Notes under the pieces: model-generated
Told to the model about the DNA's origin: nothing
The model's database searches: none
Seen by the model: only the letters and a program-made list of their open reading frames with translations
Shown: positions 32,529 through 45,600 of the stretch, piece after piece
Numbering within the stretch: position 1 is the stretch's first letter
Layout of the letters: every line of letters begins with the position of its first letter
Translations under genes and position numbers: made by a program
Source of the DNA: Zizania palustris
Lineage: Eukaryota; Streptophyta; Magnoliopsida; Poales; Poaceae
DNA: 64,000 nucleotides
NCBI GenBank assembly: GCA_019279435.1
Contig: JAAALK010000289.1
Span: 12,964,342-13,028,341, forward strand
Direction: 5' to 3'

Positions 32529-35500
32529 TGTAACACCCCAAATTTCTAGAGAAATAAAAATATTATTTAATCTAATTTCCTGGAATTAATCATTTTGGAA
32601 ATACCTTTAATGCCCTCCTTAACCTTTTTGAACTAGAACCTAGATGAAATGGCCAAACCAGGAGCTAGAAAATTTTGTACATGATCCCAGGGCCACGATA
32701 TATTTTTGAGATTTTTTACAAATTTTTATCAACCCTGGAAGTAGCCCAAATATTTTAATCCATTTTCTGTAATTATTTTTAATAAGAAAACTTTTTAAAC
32801 AGTAACGGGCCTCCCCCTCCCTTTCTCTCTCAACCGGCCAGCCCAGCCTGTTACCCTTGCCCGCCTCGGACTGACAACCGGGCCCCACCCATCAGCGAGC
32901 CCCTCTCCCCTCGCGCGCGCGCCCGCTGGCCTGTGGCCCCCACCTATCGGCGCCAACCGATCCCCTCTCGCGCCCGAGCCCGACCCCACCCGTCAGCCAC
33001 CACACTCGCTCTCTCGCGCCCGCTGGCCTGTGGCCCCCACCTGTCGGACTCATCGTCCACCTCCCACCACCGCCTCCAAACTTCGCCAACCGAATTTAAA
33101 CCCCGCGATTCGCTCGTCGTCGGCCCCCTCCCCTCCATTTATCGCCGCATTAACACCCCCGCGACGCGCCGACCGTTTCCCCCATTGATTTCACGCGTCA
33201 TCATCCCGTTATCGCCCGCATGCAGTGAAACCGCCTCGCCGGCATTTACTCACAGCCTCCCCCGATTGCGCCCCCTGCCCCCGCCGGTACCCCTATTTAA
33301 ACCCCCGACCACCGCCGCGCTCAACCCCCACGTCAATTCGCTTTTAGAACGAATAGAGCGCTCGCATTTCGGTTTTTAGCGCCACTCCGCCGTCCGCACT
33401 CTAGCCGTCTATCACCGTCGCCGGAGTCCCTCTCCGTCCACGCCGATCGCACCTCCGTGACCGCCAAGACCTCCTCGACCTCGGCCACCGCTCCGTCGTC
33501 GACGAACCTCGCCGGATCACCGTCGCCGACCAGAACCCGAACGACCTCGCCGCCTCCTCTCGTCGCCGGCCTCACTTCGTCGACCTCGGACCACCGCAAG
33601 GGTACCCTCTTGTTCCTCTCAGTACCCTCTTTACGTTTTTAGCCCTAGCTAGGCCGGATAGCCCTCGCCGTCACCGGAATCGCTCACCGTCGCATCGCTG
33701 GAGTCGAGGAAGACGAGTACTTAACCCCCCCCCCCCCCGACACGTGTCGTGTCGTATTTGATCCTGACCGTTCGATCGCAATCGGACGACGCCTGTAACC
33801 CCACGTGCGCAATCTAATCCGCACCGTCGGATCTGGACGAAACGTTACGTTTTAATCTCACGCGTTCGTTTCTATTTAAAACCCATGTTTAATCAGAACC
33901 GTTCATCGCATACCGGTTCAGCCTTTTAATCTCAGCCGTCCAGGTCCACTTAACGCCCCCGCCTCGCCCTCGCGCGTTGGATCTGGATCCAATGGTCCAG
34001 ATTGGGCCGGACCACGCACACAGTGCGTGGGTTCACCGTGGGCCTGGGTCACCGTGAACCCGAGGCGATTTAAATTTAAAAATAAATTCCATAATTTTTT
34101 TTAAACTTGTAAAATTCATATCCGGTGCATTTGAACTCCAAAAATTATCATTTCAATTCCAGAAATTTTGTAATTTTATCCTCTACACATTAGTTCAATA
34201 AAAACAATATGTTTACTTTGGATTTTTCATGACTAATTAAATAGGAATTCAAATGACCTTAGGGTAAAAATGTAAATTCAAATATTTAAACTTTAGTAAA
34301 GTTTATATTTATTCCTTTCTGTTCATATACTAAAAATTCCTTCTAAAATTATTTATAAAATAAATTTCTGAAACTTAACAACTTGGTTTTCATTCAATTA
34401 AACCAATTTAAACCTATGTGCTTATTGTGTGATGTTATATTGTTTGATTGAATATTGTATTTTATTTTATTTATAATGGGAAGAATACGACGCCGCCGAG
34501 GAGTCGAAATATTTCTCGGAAGTTCCTCCCTCTCCCCTCGCTGAACAAGGCATGTCACCAAACCAATCTTTTGAGCATATTGGACCCATGTTTTATTAAA
34601 CTATTGCTAAATCACATAGGTTATACCTACACTAGTCAAATGAAACCCTTACAATATATTTATTTAGGATCCCCCGACCATGATGTGCAACCCAAGCCAT
34701 GCTCTCTAGCCTAAACTCCTTGTCACCATATGATTAGTATTATTAGCTAGTGTCCAATGTATTGACAAGATTGCTATAGGATTAAAAATGAGTCGTAGCG
34801 ACTGGTTCTACTATATGATCCCCGTTATTCTCATCTTTGGAATTCTGTCGGTGTTGGAATTGTGGTTGTGAGTGAATGCATGGTGGATTCCGGGTGCAAG
34901 CTAGGGCATTGGTCGGTAGCACCCGGGGCACCATAAGGACCGGTCTACGGGATCCGTTGCAATACACTTCCGTACTAACCACAAGTCTAATGGGTAAGTC
35001 CTAACTAAGGTATGGAGTGTTCCAAACCGAGGCCACCACTTGGAGATGGGTCAAGCAGCACCTGCGGGTGGCTTGTACCGATGTGGCGCAAAAGGGGGTG
35101 CGACGTTAGCCGGGATGCGGCCCGGCGCGCCGGCGAAACCTAGAGCGGGTGGTTATCGCTTGGAGCATTTCTTGCCGAGGTTTTGGCACGAGTTCCCGTG
35201 GTATGGGTCATATCGTTTGGGATGAGTGTGTGCCTTGTGGGTACAGTAGTACATCTCTGATCAGAGTCATCAATCTTTTCAAAAAGCCGAGCCCACGGTC
35301 AAGGGCGGGTTGCGTGACATCCCATAGTTAGATTACTTTTGATATATATGTGCATGATGGTTTGACATGTAAGGACTGTTATTGTTGTTCATGTTTACTT
35401 TCCGCATGATAAAATTTCACTACATTAACTGCAATAACTGAAAATGTACTTTTCCGCAGTTTTAGCCAATTATCCTTCCTTTGTTATTACCTTGCATTAT

Positions 35501-35807
35501 TACCTGCATTTGCGGTGGCTTGTTGAGTACTTTTTGTACTCATACCCGTTGAACCCCACAGAGGATGCCTACTATGAAGACGGTCTGGAGTAGCAACCCA
35601 GTCAAGTGAAAAGATCTTGAAGAAGGCGTTCGTCATGCATTTTAATTATCTTTATTATTGTTTTTATTAAACTCTGATGTAATAAATATGGTCTGTGTAC
35701 CATGAATATTGTCGTATGTACGATTGTCGCATGATGAACCTCTTGTATTATTGTTTTTCTATGGAAATTCAATAATGTTCCGATTTCGATAAATCGGGGC
35801 GCCCACA
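32529..35807 (+). repeat. G2 3' LTR, with two internal deletions
   Basis: 3,279 bp, 147 bp shorter than the 5' LTR. Missing: about 106 bp (5' LTR about 25302-25408) and about 45 bp including GTGCGAGGAGG (about 26456-26500). Both segments are present in the solo LTR at 56261-59613, so this copy lost them. The hairpin is at 35524-35542. Confidence 0.94.
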
Positions 35808-35812
35808 CCTAG

Positions 35813-36900
35813 GTACCCCACAAAGAAGCACTTGTTAGATTTAGGAGTGAGCTTGTCAGACGTCAAATGTTTGACATACGCCTCACATCCCCAAATCTTT
35901 AGAAAAGACAAACTGGGATGCCTCCTAGACCACATCTCATATGGCGTCTTCTCTACTAACTTAGATGGAACTGTATTTATCATGAAAGCGGCAGTTTCTA
36001 GAGAGAGTCTCGAAAAGGATAATGGAAGATCATCATGACTCATAGATCGAACCATGTCCAACAAGGTGTGGTACCTCCGCTCGCACACTCCATTCCACTA
36101 GGGCGTGCCGTGTGGAGTCAGCTGTGGAACAATTCCACACTGCTTCAGATGATCACTAAACTCATGGCTCAAATATTCACCTCCACGATCAGATCATAGA
36201 AATTTAATTGTCTTGCCCGCATTATTTTGTATCTCATTTTAGAACTCCTTGAACTTTTCGAAGGACTCCCACTTATACCTCATCAAGTAGAAATAACATT
36301 ATCTACTAAAGTCATTGGTAAAAGTGATGAAGCACTGAAAACCACCTCTTGTGACATGGCTCATTGGTCCACACACATCAGTATGTACTATGGCCAATAG
36401 CTTACTCGCCCTCTTACTCTGTTCAGTGAAAAGCGTCTTAGTCATTTTGCCAAGTAAGCAAGACTCGCATGTGTCATATGATTCTAAATCTAATGACTCG
36501 AAAAGTCCATCAATATGTAGCTTTTGCACGCGCTTCTCATTTATATGACCCAAATGACAATGCTAGACGTAGGTAGGATTCAAATCATTGAGTCGTTGTT
36601 TCTTAGTACTAATGTTATAAATGTGTGCATAATCAAGACTCAAAATATATAATCCATTCACTAATGGACAAATACCATAGAGCATGCCATTCAAAAATAT
36701 TGAACAACACTTGTTCTTTATTACGAATTCAAAACCATCTTCTTCTGAACATGAAGAAGATATAATGTTTCCCCTACAGCGGGAAGGAAATAACAATTAT
36801 TCAACTCCAAAACTAGTCCTGAAGGTAGTGACAGTGAATAAATGCCGACGACCAACGTAGAAAATTTGCACCATTCCCGACACGGACATCCAACTCTCCA
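35813..36900 (-). pseudogene. Copia C4 integrase, decayed
   Basis: Minus strand: GAG-pre and zinc part (MGHINEKRVQKLHIDGLFESLD, CESCLLGKMTKTLFT, about 36420-36550), core (HTDVCGPMSHVTRGGFQ) and C-terminal part (TLLDMVRSMSHDDLPLSF, KTPYEMWSRRHPSLSFLKIWGC, KCFFVGY near 35820). Interrupted by stops and split by G2 at 35808. Confidence 0.83.
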
Positions 36901-37795
36901 CTAGCACACTTTCTTACTCTACTTAGCCCCTAAAACAATTTGCAAGTATGAATCATCGAATCGGTATCAAATACCCATGAATCATTTGGACGAGTAGCAA
37001 GATTAATTTCAATAACATTAATACCTAAAGCAGAAATCACACTTATCTTTTTGTTCTTCTGTTCTTCCAAATACACCTTGCAATTGCATTTCCAATGCCC
37101 AATCTTGTGGCAGTGGTGGAACACATTAGAGCTAGCAGGACCCGACTTGGACTTTCTAGTCAGTTTAGGCTTCGCACTAGAGATCGAATCGGTAGTCTTA
37201 GCCTTGACCTTCCCCTTTCTCTTATTTATCTCCTTTTGAATCATCATCACATGACTTGGAGATTTCCTGATACTCTCCTGAGTAGTCTTGAGCATCCCAT
37301 GTAACTCAGCTAGTGTCTGCTCCAGTCCAACCCTGTTATAATTCATGATGTATGGCTCAAAGATCAATGGGAGCGACTGGAGAATCACATCAATAGCTAA
37401 GTATGGATCCAGTGGAGAACCTAATCTCTATAGAGTCTAAATGTAACCAATCATCCTGATCACATGAGGGCTCACTAGGCTCCATTCAACTAGCCTACTC
37501 CCAAACAAGGTTTTAGACAGATTGTATCTCTCGGCCCTTGCCTGGTTTTAAAACATGCCCTTGAGACCTACGATCATATCGTAAGCATCAAGTTCCTCAT
37601 ATTGTTTCTAAAACTCAAAGGACATGCTGGAAAGCATCAGATAGCTAACATCCATGGAATCACTAGCATGCTTCTCATAAGCATGCTTATCTCATGTTTT
37701 GTACCAATCCATAAAATTTGTTCCAGACAATTTCTCTTGTTGAAGAATAGATCGCAAATTAAAAACTAGAGTGCTCTTAACAGTAGTAGAAGTAG
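36901..37795 (-). pseudogene. Copia C4 gag and protease start, decayed
   Basis: Minus strand: gag start (STLVFNLRSILQQEKLSGTNFMDWYKT, split over about 37700-37780), middle (TLAELHGMLKTTQESIRKSPSH near 37250), knuckle HCHKIGHWKCNCK near 37075, where the first Cys of CxxC appears lost, and protease start DSWVFDTDSMIHTC near 36950, where Asp replaces the Gly of DTG. Many stops. The gag 5' end abuts the G4 LTR at 37796, so the C4 leader and 5' LTR are missing. Confidence 0.8.
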
Positions 37796-39234
37796 TGTTG
37801 ACACAAAAATGTGCCCCCGCACTTGGGCCAGTTTGACGATCCAAAAGCGTGTGGATACTTAGGGATAAGCCTAAGCGTAACACAACACTGACATTGCGTT
37901 ATGACTACCCTTAACAGTAGCGAGGGGTTTGGAGTAGCCAGGTAATCAGAGTGCACAAAATAATCCAATTAGCTGAAATATATAGATAAAATAAACCAAT
38001 CGGCTAAACGGAGCCTTATTGATTCGGAGTATATCGTGCGAAGGGTCACCGAAGGGGCCTTCGGTGTCTGATGCGAAGGGTGCTCCGAAGATAACCTTCA
38101 GTGTTCTGATCGATCTGACCAAAGACAAGCTCTGAACAGATCGCGACACGGAATCACCTCCGAACGATAGGGTTCGGCGTGAAGCCTCTGACATGACAAA
38201 AAATAGAACAAGGAGCGCTAGCATGACGAAGTCCGATGCGGAGCGTTCCAGTGTGACGAAGTCCGATGCGGAGCATTCTAGTGCGACGAAGTCCGATGCA
38301 GAGTGCTCTGGTGCGCCCCCAGCGCAAAACACCTCCGATGTGAAGTAGCTCCAGTGCACGGGACTTGACAAGACTAACAACAGCGTGACAGATCTAGCAT
38401 GGACGAACGAAACGAAGACTTGCCAAAGGGTGCTCCGGCATCCTCTGAAACCTGCTTCCTCGCTCTAGAAACTTCGGCGAAGGGGACTCCGAACGTGAAA
38501 CCTGTAACAAAACGAAAATCAAGTGCCAATTCAGCCTGGAGACTGAATTACTAAGTGTAGCCGTAGGAAATAAATATATCGAAGGGTAGCAGTCTGTTAC
38601 GTAGATTAATGGATGGTTCACAAGCGAACCAACAAGGTGATAGCAATCAATTACGTAGATTAATGGATGATTCACAGGTTAAACAACAAGGATTACCACA
38701 ATTACGGAATGGCCGACAGAGGGCTTCCAGCGCAAACCCACGAAGGTGTACTAAAACTACTGCAGAAAGTAATGAAAATAAAGGTATGGTTCAAACTAGG
38801 GTTTGTAGAATTTATCTATGTTTTGGGGGGCTATGAACCGGCTGCACCCCTGTATTTATAGGGGCTAGTCTTCTTATCTCTAATTCTAATCTGATATGAT
38901 TCGGCCTAATCAAGATAAGGCTTCATTAGAGTTAAAAACAACTTGAATACTTATCATATTTGTATCCGAAGCCTACCCAAAGTGGTCGTTCGGCAGGCCT
39001 GCCGATGTATGCTCCTCAGGCCGAAGCTTCGGTGAAGCAGGCCACCGAAGGGGCCATTGTGCCAAAGACAACCTATGAAGCAGGCCGCTGAAAGGCCCCC
39101 GAGGCTTCATGTAGGTGGGCCTCCGGCATTTCAGGGCTTCGGCCTGTACCAGGAGTTGTATATTTTCTGCCCAAAATTACCAAAACGTATATTTTGACAA
39201 TTTCGACCATTAATGTTATTTTGTGCTATCAACA
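37796..39234 (-). repeat. G4 3' LTR
   Basis: 1,439 bp; on the minus strand starts TGTTGATAGC and ends GTGTCAACA. TATA box at 38853-38860 (minus-strand TATAAATA). Homologous to the solo LTR at 59657-61056 and the fragment at 21996-22425. It contains three near copies of a GACGAAGTCCGATGCGGAG unit near 38225-38305. Confidence 0.88.
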
Positions 39235-39252
39235 CATGCCCCCTACCTTTTA
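39235..39252 (-). promoter_or_regulatory. G4 polypurine tract
   Basis: On the minus strand AAAGGTAGGGGGCATG directly precedes the LTR start. Confidence 0.75.
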
Positions 39253-41631
39253 GCAAACTAAGTGAGCTAAAAGCACAACGGGCTAAGGATGATACACTCC
39301 ATATCAGCCTTTTGACACTTTAAGTGCTTTGCCACACACTTGGGAAGTATTTTTTCAAGTACCTGCCATTTAAAGCTCTTCGAAATCGCTATCCTTGTAG
39401 AGACTCTAACAAGTATGCATTACCTGGAGTGATTTCAGCTACCTTAAAAGGATCTTCCCAACTAGGCGACCATTTACCAAATTTGGGGCTTTTAGTGCCT
39501 AACGGCAAAATCGTCTTCCAAACCAAGTCACCAACTTGAAACAATTTTGCTTTGACTCTTTTGTTGTCGGCTCTAGATACACTTCTTTTATCTTTCTCTA
39601 TATCTTCTAGAGCCCTTAACCTCTTATCGGTCACTTCTTCCAAATTATCCTTCAAAAGGGTTTCATATTTATCGACCGATATGCCATCTTGCTTAAGAAA
39701 TCTTAATGAGACAAGATCTACCTCTACTGGTAGAACGGCTTCTTGTCCATATACCAACTCATATGGACTAACTTTGGTAGCACCATGTTTTCAACTATAC
39801 AAGCCCATAATGCTTCAATGTTTTTCTTAATAAGCTTAATTACAGTTTTATTACTAGACGTGGCCTGACCATTGGCCTGATCATAGTATGGTGAAGAGTT
39901 TATCAACTTAATACCATAAAATTTGGCAAAGTCTCTCACTTCTTTAGCAATAAATGAAGTCCCATGATCTATAGTGAGAATTTGAGGAATACTGAATCTA
40001 TGTATAATGTGTTTGAAGATAAATTAGTTACCTCATTATGGGTCATGTTCTTGAGAAGCATGGGCTCGGTCCATTTGGTGAAATAAATCCATTGCCATCA
40101 ACATGAAACGATGCCCTTTTGAAGAGGGTGGATGAATCCGGCCGATGAAGTCCAAAGCCCAACCTCAGAATAACCATGGTTTGATAAGAGGGTTAAGTAG
40201 CGACATGGGATCCAACTGAATGTTATCAAACTTTTGACGTGCTTCACACCGTCTATAACACTTGAAATAATCCTCAGTCATAGCCGACCAATAAAAACCC
40301 GCTCTTTTAAGCATCCAACTCATTTTCTGTGCCGACTGATGAGTGACACAAAGCCCCTCATGAACCTCTCCCGTAGCCACTCTAGAAGTACTCCATCAAT
40401 AGTTCGGCGATACAACACATCATCAAGCAATACAAATTTAAATGTCTGTTGTAGAACTTTTCGATCAACCCTTCAACTGGGATATTTTAAATATTGGACG
40501 ATTGGGATTCTCCAATAATCTGTACGGATTCTTGGAGGGTTCGCCAATTCCTTTTCTGAAGTGGCGTCTAAATTGTAAATTTCAAAGTGCCCCCAAGCCT
40601 TTCTTGTTTCTGCCGAAGGTTGGTCGGTTTGGCAGTGCGGAGCTGATCAGACCAAAGCCCTTCGACTGAGGGGTCTGGCACACAAATGCTCCCAACGCTC
40701 GGAAGGCTTCAGCATGAGGAGCCCGATGCGTAGAGCCCTTCAGCATATGAAGGGCTCCGGCACGCAACACCCTTTCGTGGGCGAAGGGGTTCGGTCTAGA
40801 GGGTCTAGTGGGCAGCGCATCAGTCCGAGGTCTCCACCTTTTGCCGACACAGTGAGTTCAAGCATCGGCCTTCCTTGTACAAAAAAATCTACCTTTCCTG
40901 ACTCGATAGCCAGATGCTTGCTGAGCCAAATCATTTGAAATTGAATTGGCTTCTCTGGACACGTGAGAAATTTTGAAGTCATCAAAAGTAGCAATTATGT
41001 CTAAACATTTATCCAAGTAGCTATTTATCAAACCATTAAAACATTGAGCAATTTTAACTACTTGTTGTACCATTAATAGAGAATCACCATATGCATGAAC
41101 ATGTTTAATACCCATGGAACCTAGCAATTTAGGTCGTAGCAATAAAGCTTCATATTCTGCTTGATTATTAGTAGAAGGAAATTGTAAACGGGCCGAGGTC
41201 TCAAAGCGCATACAACTAGGTGATATGAGAACTATTCCAATATCCTTGGCCAATTTTGCAAGCTGAACCATCAAAATAAAGTTTCCATGGACCTACTTCA
41301 ATTAGAGCAACATCGCTACCCCAATCGACATCCACGTAGTGATCAACTAAAAAGTTAGTGACGATTGGGCCTTTCATAGCTCTCAAAGGTTAATAAGCCA
41401 AATCGTACTCAATGAAAGAATAAGCCCACTTCCCAATTCTACCACTTAGAATCAGCTTCTTTAACATGTATTTTACAACATCGGTTTGACAAGCAACAAT
41501 ACATGTGCTAGGGAGAAGATAGTGACGTAATTTGGTACATGCATAATAAAGTGATAAACACAAACGCTCCACAAACATGTACCTTGTCTCGGCGTCCAGC
41601 ATGTGGCGGCTCAAGAATGTGATGATGTACT
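39253..41631 (-). pseudogene. Gypsy Tat pol: RNase H, second RNase H, integrase, G4
   Basis: Minus strand, right to left: end of RNase H (LDAETRYMFVERLCLSLYYA, about 41520-41600); the extra RNase H domain of the Tat lineage (STNNQAEYEALLLRPKLLGS and HVHAYGDSLLMVQQVV, about 41060-41180); linker and integrase zinc site (VHEGLCVTHQSAQKM, about 40330-40370; CYRRCEARQKF near 40240); core (NSSPYYDQANGQATSSNKT, about 39860-39910); C-terminal part (VYGQEAVLPVEVD, FQVGDLVWKTILPLG, FGKWSPSWEDPFKV, about 39400-39755). Several stops and frameshifts. The second RNase H between RT and integrase is diagnostic of Tat elements (family knowledge). Confidence 0.87.
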
Positions 41632-42128
41632 TGTTGGCGCAAAAGTTACACCAACAGGTTCTTTGAGATCATGAATGAACAAATAAAGAGTTTGTGCTTT
41701 AGGACTGCCTCGAACCTCCAAGTTGGATAATAGCTCGAGTAGTCCGAACATGTGTATTGAATCACTTGTTCCGGGGGATCCCTTTTACAGGGTATGGAGG
41801 GGGGTATTTATAGGTAAAAAGGCATAAGGAAAAGACCTAATTACCCCTAGATTACAACCGACATAGTGGAACCTATTCGGTGCCAGGAACAAGGTTATAA
41901 AAGGTAAAATACTACAAGGTAGATGGATAAGCCAAACATCTCATCAATCTTGTCCTTCAGCTTCGGGGCCTTTATCTTCCATTCGGAGGGTTCATCAAGG
42001 CTTCGCATCGCTACACCCTTCGGCTTGACGCCTCTACCTCCGAACGACTGCTCACCAGCTTCGGAGCTCTTCTTAGCCTTTGAGATATTAATCTTTAAGT
42101 CCTGAAAATGGAGTAATTTCCCCCAACA
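41632..42128 (-). repeat. G3 3' LTR
   Basis: 497 bp; on the minus strand TGTTGGGGG to GCGCCAACA. TATA box (minus) at 41805-41812. The minus-strand polypurine tract TTCGAGGGGCTAC (42129-42141) adjoins it. Confidence 0.92.
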
Positions 42129-42141
42129 GTAGCCCCTCGAA
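42129..42141 (-). promoter_or_regulatory. G3 polypurine tract
   Basis: Minus strand TTCGAGGGGCTAC next to the LTR start. Confidence 0.8.
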
Positions 42142-42520
42142 TACGCCTCTCTGTAGTTAACCTGTTTAGAAAGAAGGCAGTATACGGAAGGGACATTTCT
42201 ATTTTTTGAGACTTAAAGGGGATTCGGACATGTTATAACTCACAGAGGACTTCGAATCCAAAGTGTTTGAACCCCCCCGCCTTCGGGTTCCTTATACGAT
42301 GGGAACACGTACTGGGAAGAGAACCGTTTCGGAGCGCAAGCGTCGTGAAGAGTCGTTCGATTATAGCCGTTACGGCACAAGTAACTATTACACGCTGTAA
42401 AAGGTAATGGTCGATTTTTATGGTGGTTGCTTGCCGTTCCATTTACTGGACCCACTTGCCAGCGATAGAAGCTGATCCTGTAGTGTGAAAGCAATCGAAG
42501 AGTAGCACCCGACGAGCAAT

Positions 42521-42528
42521 TATAAAAG
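42521..42528 (+). promoter_or_regulatory. TATA box of the G3 antisense gene
   Basis: TATAAAAG on the plus strand, 92 bp before the ATG at 42620, after a CAAT-like AGCAATTA. It is outside the LTR and points away from it, so it would drive the plus-strand gene. Confidence 0.6.
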
Positions 42529-42619
42529 AGAAAGACAAGGATTAACCGAGGCTTTTTACCGCTTTCACTACTCGCGATTTACTTTCCCCCATCCCTCAAC
42601 CTCTTGAGCATCCGAGCGA

Positions 42620-45600
42620 ATGGCGAGAACTAGCCACACTGCTCCAGCGGCAGCCAGCACTCTTGCGCAGAGGCAGGCGTGGGCCGCCTCGGTAGCAGCG
42701 GCAATGGCGGGGACTTCGGGCAGCGCTTGGCCCAAGAATCCTCGGGAGCTCCGTCCGCCTTCCAAGAAGAAAATCGCCCAAAGCTTCCTCATCGGTCAAT
42801 CCGTGAGCACCGCCGAGTCCATTGAAGAGGCCGTGGATGGGAAACTGGGCGCCGTATTAAGGACTCGGGTCCCTGGACCAGAATCAACTCCAAGGCCAAG
42901 AAGCGGGGAGGTGGTGGTGTTCGAGGCATTTTTCGAAGCAGGCTTGGGGCTTCCAGTTGTGGACTTCTTGGCGGAGGTACTAGACCTGTTCCACATAACC
43001 TTACCTCAACTGTCTCCCAACGCCATCGCACGCCTAGCCGTCTTCGAATGGGCGCTCTGGGTGGAAGGATGCGAGGGGCGCTCCGAAGTCTTCGCTGTGA
43101 CCCACGAGGCCATATGCCATCCGAAGCGACAGGACGGGCCTGGAGATTCTAAGGTGACCATAGCTTTCGGCAGCATCAATTTCCAACTGCGGAGGGAGCA
43201 TGCCCTTCATTTCCCTGCAAAGGCCATCAATGACAGGTGGTACACCAATTGGATACTTCGGTGGTTTTACACCGAAGTCGGAGAGGACTCCCCCCTCGCA
43301 GGTCCTCTCCAGGAGATTTTGTTCCGGAAGGAGGCGGAGATCTCCCCGAACCCTAGCCTGCTCTCGACGAGGCTAGGGCTGCTCACTTCGGTGGCTCACC
43401 GCATGAGTATGCGGGATCTAGCCAAAGAGTTTATCGCCCTTCGGATCCCTCCCCTCGGAGCTAACTAGCCGATCGTGTTTCAAGAGGCCTCGGAGGGAGG
43501 TCCTCGAACCCTAGGTAAGGCTTCACTCCCTGCAATGTTGTATTAAATGAAGGAAACAATTATACTTATGACACCATACCTTTTTCTTTCAGCGGCTCCT
43601 TTGGCGTTGGCTCTGGAGGATATAACCCGGGACACCGAACGAGTTCTCGGAGCCCCTTCGGCGGCTGAAAAGCAACGGAGGCTAGAGCTAGTGGGAAGCT
43701 GGGAGCGTTCCAATAGAGTGTGGGAAGCTCTCGGCGCGGAGCCACCTCTTCTTCCCGATTTTAACTCGACCGGAGCTGTTGTCCGAAAACGGAAGGCCGC
43801 TGCTGAGGCGTCCAAGAAAGCCGGCAATCAGCCGTCCAAGAAGAATAAAACCGCGAAGCTCCCTCTGCAACTGGCTCCGACTTCGTCAGCCTCGTCGTCG
43901 GACGCTCGGAGCTCAGCCTCCGAGGAGCTGGAGGACTCGGACGCCCAAACTGCGGCGGCCTTCGAGAACTACCTCCTGGCTGATGACGAAGACCTAGGGG
44001 AGGTCCCCCCTGGAGCTTCTGTTGGGGAGGAAGCAGAAGTCCCGCCGGTTCTTCCTGCGCCCGTTGTTGTACACGTGGAATCAGGCTTCGAGACTCCCAA
44101 CTCACCCACACCGGGGGTGGTCACGGCTGAAGTCATGGTTCCAGCGAGGAATGCGGAGGAGAGTGCTTCGGGAGATGACTTCGCTGACATCGTCCAGGAG
44201 TATGAAGTCCTGGAGGATCCGGCGATCCTGCCTCACGAGGTCCCCGAAGGTACTCCTCGAAGCTCCTGCCCTGGCTAGTACCTGCAACTTTTTCCTTGTA
44301 ATACGCTTATTAATTTTGTTGACCAAACAGGTACCTCTACGAGTGTCGATGCTCCGGTAGCCCCCGAAGCCCCTTCGTCTTCGGGGGTCGTGGCCCGGGT
44401 GGACCCCCCTGCTCCTTCGGATGCTCCATGCTTGGCAGCGGAGAATGTGCCCATCGGAGCGGATTTGGCGACGGAGGTTGTCCCTCCGGTGTCAGCTCCG
44501 GCAGTTGAGGTTGCCTCTGTTGTCGTGCCTTTGGCCGGAGGGGTAGCCGCCGGCGACCGGGGTACACCTACTTCGTCCATCGCACCTGCCTTCATGCCGG
44601 GGAGGGGCAAGAGCCTATCTAGTCTCGACCTTCTCCCTGGCCTTGCTACAACCTCCGTTGGCAATTCGGAGGATGAGGCCGCGGCAGACGACCGCCAAGC
44701 CCTGTCTTGGCTGCCTCTGCTGGCTCCATTCTTGGAGCAGCGGGAAGGCCTCCGAAGGCTCATGGAGCCCCTGGCAGAGAAGAGCCAGGATATCGCCAAC
44801 TCGGACTTGGTCTTCGTTTTGAGCGAGGCAGTGGCTCCGACGCTCAACACAGCCCTCGAAAGGGCGGCCCTTCAGGTATGAAAAGACACCATAGATACAT
44901 CGAATTAGTGAACATAAATACTTCGGTACTTACTTGTTCTTTTTGCAGCAATTTGTCCTTGCTAGAGCAGCAACAACTTCCAATGAGGTCGAGATCAACC
45001 TACTCAAAAGGAAGGTTACTACCCTCCAGGCCACTCTTAGCAACTCCAACGAGAGATCCATCAGGCTGGAGGAGGAAACCCTGGTGGAACGGAGGGCTAG
45101 GGCAGCGGCCGACGAAGCTCTTCGGACGGCGAGACAAGACAACGACGCGCTCCGCTCCTCAGCCCAAGAGGTCGAAGCTGAGCGCGTTGTCCTTCGGGCG
45201 GAGGTCGAAAGGCTCCGTCGAGAAGCAGCTGCTTCGATCGCTCAGTTGGTGGAGCTTCAAGGAGCTCTTAACCAGGCCATGGCCCAAAAAAGCTCCTTAA
45301 TACTCCAGGTGGCCGAGGTATCTGCAACTGTTGCAGGGCTAGAAGCGGCAGAGAAGAGGAACGCTAGTATGGCGGACCATACCTTGGAAGCCCTTCAGGG
45401 TACCTTGGAGTACTTCAGTACTATGTGCCCCTCGTCTTCTGCTGTGATCCACGAACCCCTCGATCGGAAGCTGAGAAGGATCTAGGTGGCTTCGTCATTG
45501 ATGATGAACTCCGGCGTTCGGTACGGAGAAATCTCCGGGCAGTGCGCTGGCATCGGGGTTCTTAGCCACCTCGAGTCTCTTCAGATCCCCCTCGGCTCAG

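Larger units (their letters stand above)
23499..35807 (+). mobile_element. Tekay-like Gypsy chromovirus G2, complete, TSD CCTAG
   Basis: LTRs at 23499-26924 and 32529-35807, PBS, an extra ORF, gag, pol with a chromodomain, polypurine tract. CCTAG duplicates at 23494-23498 and 35808-35812. It is inserted in the integrase gene of C4. The LTRs differ by many substitutions and two deletions in the 3' copy, so this insertion is older than E2. The coding region has at least nine in-frame stops or frame changes, so it is defective. Confidence 0.95.

Noticed and set aside
39400..41614. A separate host RNase H-like gene
   Set aside because: The RNase H is the second RNase H domain of a Tat pol, next to integrase, with many stops.
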